A DNA stretch of 12,139 nucleotides from contig JARIEH010000328.1 of assembly GCA_029256865.1 (NCBI GenBank), forward strand, positions 1 through 12,139, read 5' to 3'. Below, piece by piece: positions 6,739 to 12,139 of the stretch (position 1 is the first letter of the stretch; the number at the start of each line of letters is the position of its first letter). The translations under genes were made by a program, and so were the position numbers. The notes beneath the pieces are model-generated. The model did no database searches, was not told the origin of the DNA, and saw nothing but the letters and a program-made list of their open reading frames with translations. This DNA is from Psychrobacter sp. GTDB lineage: Bacteria > Pseudomonadota > Gammaproteobacteria > Pseudomonadales > Moraxellaceae.

Positions 6739-8268
6739 CTATTTAGCAGGGCCTTCTTTAGTGCTACCTTGTTTAACCGTATCTTGCTCTAGCTGACTTT
6801 TTAGCACAAAGCGGATGCCCGAAGAAGTTACTTGCTGACTCAATATTTCAAGCGCCTGCTGCTCCCACGTACTCTCATTACCAGATAAAATAACATCAGG
6901 CTGTACGCCGATTTTATCAATCTCGCCCCCTTTTGCGGTTAGATAGTGCGCTACCGTCAACTTGATTGCCTGCTCATCATTGAGTGGCAGTACAGACTGT
7001 ACCGACCCTTTACCATAGCTTACTTCACCGACGATAGCCGCACGATTTTGGGTCTGCAAACTACTGGCCACTACCTCTGCTGCTGATGCAGAGTAGCGGT
7101 TTTGTAAAATCACCACAGGCAAGGGCTTTAATAGCGCGCTGCCTTGAGTGGACAAGACACGCAATGGTTTTTGTCGACTTTCGACCTGCACGACATCAGT
7201 ATCGGTCATAAATAAGCTGGCAACTTTCACAGCTGACGTCAACACTCCCCCTGGATTATCACGTAAATCTAGCAGTATTCCTGCCACGGGCGCATCCAGA
7301 CTGGTTAGGCTTTGCAAGATTTGTTCGCGGCTATTGTCTTGAAAAACAGGCAGCTTGATAACAGCTATCTTATCAATAAGTCGTATACCAATAGTCTGCG
7401 GATGGCTGTTATTACGTTGCAATGTCACGGTATGTTTGCGACGGCCCGCTTTAGAGACAATAATATCTACTTGTGTACCAGCGATACCATTAAGAAGCTG
7501 TTTGATATCATTAGACTGTTTGTATTCGTCGAGCTTGAGTTCATCAATCTGATGTAAGTAATCACCGACATCAATACCTTTAGTATCAGCAGGAGAGTCT
7601 GCTATTACCTGTGTCACTACCCAATAGCCCACCTTAGGCTGATACTCAGCTTTGAGACCGACATCGCCCACATCCCCCTGAGTAAAGGCACGCAGATTCT
7701 CATAAGCCTCCGCATCTAAAAATTCAGCGTGACTATCAAGCTTGGTCAACATCCCGCTCATCGCATTATTAAACAGCTCTTCATCATTCACTGGGTCAAT
7801 ATACTCTCGGCGTACCAAATCCACTGCTGCCACAAATGTCTTTAAAGTTTCAGGTGAAATGGCGCTTAAAGACACATGCGCTACTTCAGCTGGGATATCA
7901 GCATAAATATCATCTAGCTCCTCCAACGATGAAGGATCTCTTTGGGCGTCAATATCATCATCCGTCCAGTTTTCCGTCTCGTCTGCTGCATCTAACATAT
8001 CGAGATCGAAGAGATCATTGGTTCCATTTCCTGCAGTAGCATAAGCGTCACGGAGATCAATAAGCTGCAAGTCTGCGGTAGGGCTTTTAATCTTAACTTT
8101 AGCGGGCGCAACATTAGGAGTTTGCGCATAAAGGCTGACGCTGCCCAACCCTAGTAGACCTAGCATACTTGTTGTAACGGCAGCCTTAAGGACGGTAGGC
8201 TTTATTGATGCTGCCAAAATTGGCTTGGCAAGTGCTTTAAAGGCTGATAGGCGCATAAGAGAACTCAT
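6739..8268 (-). CDS. ctpA: Carboxyl-terminal processing protease CtpA (S41A, PDZ-containing)
   Basis: CtpA/Prc proteases use a Ser/Lys dyad to degrade periplasmic and lipoprotein substrates, in several Gram-negatives including peptidoglycan endopeptidases. The 509-residue protein has a long basic N-terminus and a hydrophobic segment ending SLYA, with likely signal cleavage near residue 48. A strongly acidic stretch follows (about 80-127). Then come the S41 N-terminal segment with FVAAVDLVRREYIDP (about 144-158) and SGMLTKLDSHAEFLD, and a PDZ domain (about 195-285). The catalytic core has LLDLRDNPGG (about 331-340), the nucleophile motif YSASAAE (Ser about 393-395) and the general-base lysine in SYGKGSVQ (about 420). 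Pseudomonas CtpA is about 436 residues; the excess lies mainly in the acidic N-terminal part. The leader before ATG 8268 is pyrimidine-rich and lacks a recognisable Shine-Dalgarno sequence, and an in-frame ATG four codons in is no better, so the start is less certain than the family. gpmI is upstream on the same strand behind a terminator. Confidence 0.88.
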   Translation of the reverse strand: MSSLMRLSAFKALAKPILAASIKPTVLKAAVTTSMLGLLGLGSVSLYAQTPNVAPAKVKIKSPTADLQLIDLRDAYATAGNGTNDLFDLDMLDAADETENWTDDDIDAQRDPSSLEELDDIYADIPAEVAHVSLSAISPETLKTFVAAVDLVRREYIDPVNDEELFNNAMSGMLTKLDSHAEFLDAEAYENLRAFTQGDVGDVGLKAEYQPKVGYWVVTQVIADSPADTKGIDVGDYLHQIDELKLDEYKQSNDIKQLLNGIAGTQVDIIVSKAGRRKHTVTLQRNNSHPQTIGIRLIDKIAVIKLPVFQDNSREQILQSLTSLDAPVAGILLDLRDNPGGVLTSAVKVASLFMTDTDVVQVESRQKPLRVLSTQGSALLKPLPVVILQNRYSASAAEVVASSLQTQNRAAIVGEVSYGKGSVQSVLPLNDEQAIKLTVAHYLTAKGGEIDKIGVQPDVILSGNESTWEQQALEILSQQVTSSGIRFVLKSQLEQDTVKQGSTKEGPAK

Positions 8269-8301
8269 ATCGAAGAAGAAAAAAGGAAATCAGACAGTGT
8301 G

Positions 8302-8307
8302 ATTATA
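8302..8307 (-). promoter_or_regulatory. Likely -10 box of the ctpA promoter
   Basis: On the minus strand this reads a perfect TATAAT, about 34 bases before the ctpA ATG, giving a leader of roughly 27 bases. No good -35 is seen at 16-18 bases, so the assignment rests on the -10 and its position. Confidence 0.42.
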
Positions 8308-8409
8308 GTCAATCTACTATAAAGCAGGTACATTCAAAATAGCATTCTGTTGGTACAAAATTTTTATCGCTAATAAGATAGCACTAAGCTTATATTAAGC
8401 ACCACCCTA

Positions 8410-8433
8410 TTGTGACAAGGCCATTGTCAACAA
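8410..8433. repeat. Imperfect palindrome upstream of ctpA
   Basis: The core TGACAAGGCCATTGTCA pairs perfectly over six bases per arm (8413-8418 with 8424-8429). The alternative register TTGTGACAA with TTGTC-ACAA gives nine pairs with one bulge. It lies about 105 bases upstream of the ctpA -10 and just past the gpmI terminator. Its role is unknown; an operator is possible. Confidence 0.4.
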
Positions 8434-8445
8434 ATGCCCCACGTA

Positions 8446-8478
8446 AAAAAGGAAGAATAGTGACTATTCTTCCTTTTT
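8446..8478 (-). terminator. Strong Rho-independent terminator after gpmI
   Basis: A perfect 15-bp stem (8446-8460 with 8464-8478) closes over a 3-base loop TGA, with A and T runs at its two edges. On the minus strand it sits 58 bases after the gpmI stop and ends in six T residues. Because of its symmetry it could also work on the plus strand. Confidence 0.9.
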
Positions 8479-8536
8479 ATCAATAATGAGTAGAAATAAC
8501 GTGCACCAACTGTATTCACCAATTATAAAGCAGACG

Positions 8537-10183
8537 CTAAGAGACAGGAAGCAATAGGCTCTCACCCGTCATTTCAGCCGGTGGATTGATATCCATCAAT
8601 GCCAAAATAGTAGGAGCAACATCACTGAGTTTGCCACCGCTGCGTACTGTTACTTCTTTATCACCCACATAGATCAATGGTACATGTTCGGTCGTATGCT
8701 GGGTATGTACTTGTCCACTCTCATAATCTTGCATCTGTTCGCAATTACCATGATCAGCAGTGATAAGCATATCGCCACCTGCGGCACGTACCGCGGTTTC
8801 AATACGTCCAACACAGATATCTAATGCTTCTACTGCTTGCACAGCTGCATCAAAGATACCAGTATGGCCAACCATATCACCGTTCGCATAGTTCACTACT
8901 AGCACGTCGTATTTGCCCGACTCAATAGCAGCGACTAATTTATCAGTCACTTCGGGAGCACTCATTTCAGGCTGCAAATCATAGGTCGCCACATCTGGAG
9001 AGGGTACTAGAATGCGTGTTTCACCCTCATATTTCTCTTCGCGTCCGCCACTGAAGAAAAACGTGACATGTGCATATTTTTCAGTTTCAGCAATACGCAG
9101 CTGAGTCTTTCCTGAATTCTGTAAAAACTCACCCAATGTATTACTTAATGATGCGGGATAATAAGCAGTACTGGTTTTGGGGCTATCAGCCAAAATATCT
9201 GAGTACTTGGTCAACATCACAAAGGCGGCAAGCTTTGGTTGCTTATGACGGGCAAAACCAGAGAATTCATGATCTGGTAACACAAACGCTTGGGCCAATT
9301 CACGAGCGCGGTCGGCACGGAAGTTCATAAAAATCAGCGCATCGTTGTCATCAACGGTGTAAGGCACTTCATCACGGCCAATCACGATCGTTGGATTGAT
9401 AAACTCATCAGTTTCACGCGCCTTATAAGCGGCTTGCACAGCACCGTCGGCACGCGTTGCGAGGCGATCGGCTGTACCTTCGGTAATCAGCTCATAGGCT
9501 TTTTGTACTCGATCCCAACGATTATCACGATCCATCGCATAATAGCGACCAATAATACTGGCAATCTGCACTCGGCCACCTTCATAGTGAGCATTGAGTT
9601 TTCCAATGTGCTCTTTTAAACGATTGATATATTTGTCAGCAGACTTCGGAGGTGTGTCTCGACCATCTAAAAAGCAATGGACAAAGACATTTTTGGCCCC
9701 ATGTACCAAAGCTGAGTGACACATCGCTTCAATATGATCTTGATGTGAGTGCACACCACCATCGGATAATAGTCCCATGATATGCACATTACCACCTAAG
9801 TCGTTAGCGGCTTTTACAGCATCAACTAAAGCTTCGTTCTTATAAAACTCACGATTGGCGATTTCACTGGTGATACGCGTAGAATCTTGGTATAGAACTC
9901 GGCCCGCCCCTAAATTCATATGCCCAACTTCTGAGTTACCAAACTGTCCGTCTGGTAAGCCAACATCTTCACCTGAGGCTGATATGAGCCCATGCGGATA
10001 CTGTTGGTAAATCTTATCTAAATTTGGCGTATTAGCAGCGGCAATGGCATTATCCTTTTCATCTTCCCGATGCCCAAAGCCATCTAATATCATTAAAACA
10101 TGCGGCATTTTTTTATTTTGCTTATCATTAAGCTGTGCCTGATTATCGTCAATACTCTCTGATTGTTGCTGCTTATTGGTCAT
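8537..10183 (-). CDS. gpmI: 2,3-bisphosphoglycerate-independent phosphoglycerate mutase
   Basis: GpmI interconverts 3- and 2-phosphoglycerate in glycolysis and gluconeogenesis through a phosphoserine intermediate and two Mn ions. The 548-residue protein shows MILDGFG (31-37, metal ligand Asp34), the catalytic serine Ser84 in [26 protein letters not shown] and [11 protein letters not shown] substrate segments, the [10 protein letters not shown] arginine patch, [12 protein letters not shown] and the C-terminal TADHGNCE metal site. E. coli GpmM is about 514 residues; the extra length includes a 25-residue Gln/Asn/Asp-rich N-terminal extension before the conserved [10 protein letters not shown]. 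The longer start is kept because GAGGAG (10193-10198) stands nine bases before ATG 10183, while the internal ATG at codon 26 has no such site. In many proteobacteria gpmI, envC and ctpA are neighbours; here gpmI and ctpA remain without envC between them. Confidence 0.96.
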   Translation of the reverse strand: MTNKQQQSESIDDNQAQLNDKQNKKMPHVLMILDGFGHREDEKDNAIAAANTPNLDKIYQQYPHGLISASGEDVGLPDGQFGNSEVGHMNLGAGRVLYQDSTRITSEIANREFYKNEALVDAVKAANDLGGNVHIMGLLSDGGVHSHQDHIEAMCHSALVHGAKNVFVHCFLDGRDTPPKSADKYINRLKEHIGKLNAHYEGGRVQIASIIGRYYAMDRDNRWDRVQKAYELITEGTADRLATRADGAVQAAYKARETDEFINPTIVIGRDEVPYTVDDNDALIFMNFRADRARELAQAFVLPDHEFSGFARHKQPKLAAFVMLTKYSDILADSPKTSTAYYPASLSNTLGEFLQNSGKTQLRIAETEKYAHVTFFFSGGREEKYEGETRILVPSPDVATYDLQPEMSAPEVTDKLVAAIESGKYDVLVVNYANGDMVGHTGIFDAAVQAVEALDICVGRIETAVRAAGGDMLITADHGNCEQMQDYESGQVHTQHTTEHVPLIYVGDKEVTVRSGGKLSDVAPTILALMDINPPAEMTGESLLLPVS

Positions 10184-10247
10184 AGATTACCGCTCCTCAA
10201 GTGGATGAACGCCTACAGTACTGAATTTAAGGTGTTGAAAGCCCTCT

Positions 10248-10253
10248 ATCTTA
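10248..10253 (-). promoter_or_regulatory. Likely extended -10 promoter of gpmI
   Basis: The minus strand reads TGCTAAGAT, a TAAGAT -10 with TG extension, giving a leader of about 58 bases. It is flanked by an 8-bp inverted repeat, GTGTTGAA (10232-10239) and TTCAACAC (10279-10286). No convincing -35 was found. Confidence 0.42.
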
Positions 10254-10338
10254 GCACATATCTCAAAATAGCTGAAAATTCAACACTTTTTAATACTATT
10301 AAGACTTTTTCTTGAAACAATTAAACTGTGAATCAGAC

Positions 10339-10367
10339 TTGCAATCACTAATATCATTGGTTAAGAT
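10339..10367 (+). promoter_or_regulatory. Promoter of the 6S RNA gene
   Basis: TTGCAA (10339-10344, four of six matches to TTGACA), a 17-base spacer and TAAGAT (10362-10367, five of six matches to TATAAT). The predicted start near 10374-10377 coincides with the 5' end of the 6S closing stem, so promoter and RNA support each other. Confidence 0.65.
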
Positions 10368-10374
10368 GAAACTA

Positions 10375-10562
10375 TTCTGAAGTGTTGGCTAGTAGATGTT
10401 TATTCCCTGAGCCGATAATGCGTTACCAGGATACGCTACCTATTGCTTCATTGTGTATGCCTGCACTGCTTGCAGTGTATCAGGAAACCTGCAGAGGCGA
10501 TGACGTATCCGCCCTGAACTTCACGGTTCATGGGTCACCATCTTACGGCGGCACTTCGGTTG
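10375..10562 (+). ncRNA. ssrS: 6S RNA (ssrS)
   Basis: 6S RNA mimics an open promoter and sequesters housekeeping-sigma RNA polymerase in stationary phase. Sequence signs: CCCTGAGCCGATA (10405-10417) matches the E. coli 6S 5' arm as I recall it, and GGTTCATGGGT (10525-10535) plus ACGGCGGCACTTCGG (10545-10559) match its 3' arm. Structure signs: the closing stem CTGAAGTG (10377-10384) pairs with CACTTCGG (10552-10559) with one wobble; an inner stem GGATACG (10429-10435) pairs with CGTATCC (10504-10510); the apical hairpin is CACTGC/GCAGTG (10464-10469, 10472-10477); and the 3' side hairpin CCCTGAAC/GTTCATGGG (10512-10534) has one bulge as in E. coli. The length of about 188 bases fits the E. coli 184. 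It has its own promoter and is divergent from gpmI. In E. coli the gene lies next to the 5-formyltetrahydrofolate cyclo-ligase gene; here it lies between gpmI and fxsA. Exact ends are estimates. Confidence 0.92.
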
Positions 10563-10597
10563 TTAAATTCGGTTTTTAGCCTCAGGGCTATTACCAA

Positions 10598-10636
10598 CAA
10601 AAAGCCCCTTTTGTCATTGATGAGAGGGGCTTTCTT
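10598..10636. terminator. Bidirectional terminator between ssrS and fxsA
   Basis: AAAGCCCC (10601-10608) pairs with GGGGCTTT (10626-10633), with further A-U and G-U pairs inside. On the minus strand it is followed by TTTTTGTT, suiting termination of fxsA transcripts about 140 bases after the stop; on the plus strand the tract TTTCTT is weaker but would stop read-through from ssrS. A smaller TAGCC/GGCTA hairpin (10577-10590) lies just before it on the plus strand. Confidence 0.82.
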
Positions 10637-10776
10637 ATGTCTATCATTTATAGATTGCGACAGTACTTGCGGTCGTTGATTAATGGTAGCTCTGTCACAC
10701 CCTATCCTTGGATAGCCCATAAATAATGCGGCTACCAGCACGGAGCACAAATAGTCGTATTATTTAAACGTTCAGT
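10637..10776 (-). other. Structured 3' region of the fxsA transcript (no gene recognised)
   Basis: This stretch lies between the fxsA stop and its terminator. It can form a 7-bp stem TGGTAGC/GCTACCA (10684-10690 with 10731-10737) that encloses a hairpin CTATC/GATAG (10702-10706 with 10711-10715). It may be an untranslated tail or a separate small RNA ending at the same terminator. A short open frame crossing it (10535-10750, minus) overlaps the 6S gene and is not credible. Confidence 0.4.
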
Positions 10777-11406
10777 TTACTCATCATTCGCTGATTTGGT
10801 AATCTTCTTCACATCTTTAGGAATGGTTTTGGCAGTGCCATCAACGGTGGTGTGCTGCTTATAAACATCACCGAAAGGGTTTTGTGGTTGCTGGCCAAAT
10901 GGGTTTTGCCCATTCATGCCACCTGCGCCACCGAACGGATTTTGACCACCCATCCCGCCCGCGCCGCCGAATGGATTTTGTCCGCCCATTTGACCACCCA
11001 TCTGTTTGGCCATCATCTCCATCATTTTTTGCTGATTATTCATGACATAGTTATTGGCCATGTCTTTCAGCTTCTTTTGCACAGGTGGTAAGATCACAAG
11101 CAGCGCTAACAGATCACTAATCACTCCTGGAATCAGCAGCAAAATACCCGCTACTGCCATCGCGACACTTTTGATCATGGTAGACTCTTGCGGGCGCATG
11201 GCAGGGTTCATCATGCCGCCAGCCTTCATCTGTTGCGCCATTGGATTGAGGGCAACCATGCCTTTGCGAATCAGCGAGAGTCCGATAACAGCAGCGATAA
11301 TAAACCACATAAATACCCACCAGCCGCTGATAAACTGTGCGATCAAATACCACAGCAGCATCTCAATAATAAACCAAACAATGGCAATACCGACTATCTG
11401 ACCCAT
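10777..11406 (-). CDS. fxsA: FxsA family membrane protein
   Basis: FxsA is a small inner-membrane protein of unclear normal function; in E. coli its overproduction relieves the exclusion of phage T7 by the F plasmid. This 209-residue protein has hydrophobic segments at about 4-26, 29-46 and 79-108, the last with the family signature LLIPGVISDLLALLVILPPVQ (about 90-110, proline-rich ends). E. coli FxsA is about 158 residues; here the C-terminus carries a repeat region (137-179) with the unit GGQNPFGGAGGM and four NPF motifs at 144, 156, 168 and 176, followed by a charged tail. AGGA lies 11-12 bases upstream of the ATG, which is acceptable spacing. A TATATA-rich stretch further upstream could serve as -10, but I cannot fix it. 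The gene is divergent from ruvC with a 134-base gap between them. Confidence 0.85.
   Translation of the reverse strand: MGQIVGIAIVWFIIEMLLWYLIAQFISGWWVFMWFIIAAVIGLSLIRKGMVALNPMAQQMKAGGMMNPAMRPQESTMIKSVAMAVAGILLLIPGVISDLLALLVILPPVQKKLKDMANNYVMNNQQKMMEMMAKQMGGQMGGQNPFGGAGGMGGQNPFGGAGGMNGQNPFGQQPQNPFGDVYKQHTTVDGTAKTIPKDVKKITKSANDE
10873..10986 (-). repeat. 36-base tandem repeat inside fxsA (NPF repeats)
   Basis: The protein unit GGQNPFGGAGGM recurs with a 12-residue period, nearly twice in full and then in decayed form (GGQNPFGGAGGM, GGQNPFGGAGGM, NGQNPFGQQP, QNPFGD). The DNA copies differ mostly at third positions, so the repeat is kept at protein level and is not a fresh duplication. Confidence 0.8.
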
Positions 11407-11492
11407 AAAGTGTCGTCCTATATATATAAACTGAAAAAATTAAGTGCTATGCAAATTAAATTGCTTAACTTGTGATGTATATGGGGATGGCT

Positions 11493-11501
11493 TGCTATAC
11501 T
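11493..11501 (+). promoter_or_regulatory. Extended -10 promoter of ruvC
   Basis: TGCTATACT contains TATACT (11496-11501, five of six matches to TATAAT) with the TG extension. The predicted start near 11508 leaves a leader of about 33 bases. The -35 region is weak. No LexA-type CTGT-N8-ACAG box is evident beside it. Confidence 0.5.
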
Positions 11502-11540
11502 ATCAAACTTAAGATTGATTTTTAAGTAATATGGAACATT

Positions 11541-12125
11541 ATGGCAATTATTATCGGGATTGATCCTGGCTCCCGTATGACTGGTTATGGGATTGTACAA
11601 CAAACAGGCGACAAGCTTACCTTTATTGATGCAGGCACTATTCGCACCGATACCAAAGAGATGCCCGAACGTCTTAAACGGATTTTTAATGGTTTGACGC
11701 GCATTACTCAGCATCATTTGAAATATGCTGACGAACCTATTTATACGGCTATCGAACAGGTATTTATGGCAGAAAACCCTGACTCAGCGCTCAAACTGGG
11801 CCAAGCACGTGGCGCGGCAATAGCGGCCATGGTTGCGCTTGACTTAGAAGTCTCAGAATATACAGCGCGGCAGATCAAACAAGCGGTTTGCGGTTATGGG
11901 GCTGCGGCTAAAGAGCAGGTACAAGAAATGGTGTGTCGTATATTGGCTTTAGACGTGGTACCACAACAAGATGCCGCTGATGGGCTTGCCTGCGCTATCT
12001 GCCATGCGCACTCAAGCCATTCTATGAACAGATTACTCCTTAATAGTGGCACACGTGGGCGCGGATCTTCTAAGAAAAAAGGTCGTTGGCGCTTAACAGA
12101 AGAGGATTTAGGCAATTTACGCTAA
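11541..12125 (+). CDS. ruvC: Crossover junction endodeoxyribonuclease RuvC
   Basis: RuvC is the dimeric nuclease that resolves Holliday junctions with RuvAB during recombinational repair. The 194-residue protein keeps the four acidic catalytic residues: Asp8 in [14 protein letters not shown], Glu72 in AIEQVF, and Asp144 and Asp147 in [14 protein letters not shown]. The segments [17 protein letters not shown] (75-91) and the basic helix [16 protein letters not shown] (113-128) are typical. E. coli RuvC is about 173 residues; the extra part is a basic C-terminal tail (about 166-194, [16 protein letters not shown]). A weak GGAA lies five bases before the ATG. ruvA and ruvB are not upstream, and only 14 bases follow the stop, so a ruvCAB arrangement downstream cannot be judged. 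Confidence 0.96.
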   Translation: MAIIIGIDPGSRMTGYGIVQQTGDKLTFIDAGTIRTDTKEMPERLKRIFNGLTRITQHHLKYADEPIYTAIEQVFMAENPDSALKLGQARGAAIAAMVALDLEVSEYTARQIKQAVCGYGAAAKEQVQEMVCRILALDVVPQQDAADGLACAICHAHSSHSMNRLLLNSGTRGRGSSKKKGRWRLTEEDLGNLR

Positions 12126-12139
12126 AATTCAAACTGAAG

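Noticed and set aside
7148..7557. Several plus-strand open frames within ctpA
   Set aside because: They are antisense to a well-supported coding region and have no family resemblance.
10382..10750. Two short open frames, plus 10382-10579 and minus 10535-10750
   Set aside because: Both overlap the 6S RNA gene or its terminator, lack ribosome sites and resemble no protein family; the RNA explains the sequence.
1..12139. CRISPR array, prophage, insertion sequence or defence island
   Set aside because: No spaced direct repeats, transposase, integrase or defence-type genes were seen; gene content is housekeeping and regulatory.

Overview
This window looks like an ordinary chromosomal segment of a gammaproteobacterium of the Moraxellaceae, most likely Psychrobacter. 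That is recognition from protein similarity (a GacA-type regulator, PilS/PilR, a 6S RNA, FxsA with a long Gly/Gln/Asn tail) together with the moderate, AT-leaning composition; it is not a database result. I see no phage, transposase, CRISPR array, tRNA or rRNA.

Layout. The left part (1-1798, minus strand) holds the 5' two thirds of thiE (thiamine-phosphate synthase) and a pbpG-like D,D-endopeptidase gene interrupted by one in-frame TAG, so it probably encodes no working enzyme. An AT-rich gap of about 470 bases follows. The middle (2271-6646, plus strand) is a signal-transduction block: gacA (orphan response regulator), then pilS and pilR, the sensor kinase and sigma-54 activator that control type IV pilin expression. 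pilS has a near-ideal extended -10 promoter that also settles its start codon. The right part has ctpA (periplasmic S41 protease) and gpmI (phosphoglycerate mutase) on the minus strand, separated by a strong terminator. The long gap upstream of gpmI contains a clear 6S RNA gene (ssrS) on the plus strand with its own promoter. Then come fxsA (minus) and, divergently, ruvC (plus), which is complete near the right edge.

How the parts relate. GacA and PilSR are global and pilus-specific regulators of surface life; PbpG and CtpA both act on or around peptidoglycan in the periplasm; thiE, gpmI, ruvC and 6S RNA are housekeeping. No operon longer than two genes is evident.

The points most worth a second look are the amber codon that removes the KTG box from pbpG, the 6S RNA locus between gpmI and fxsA, a structured stretch between the fxsA stop and its terminator, and lineage-type low-complexity insertions in PilR, PilS and FxsA. 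I do not see a convincing undescribed system here.
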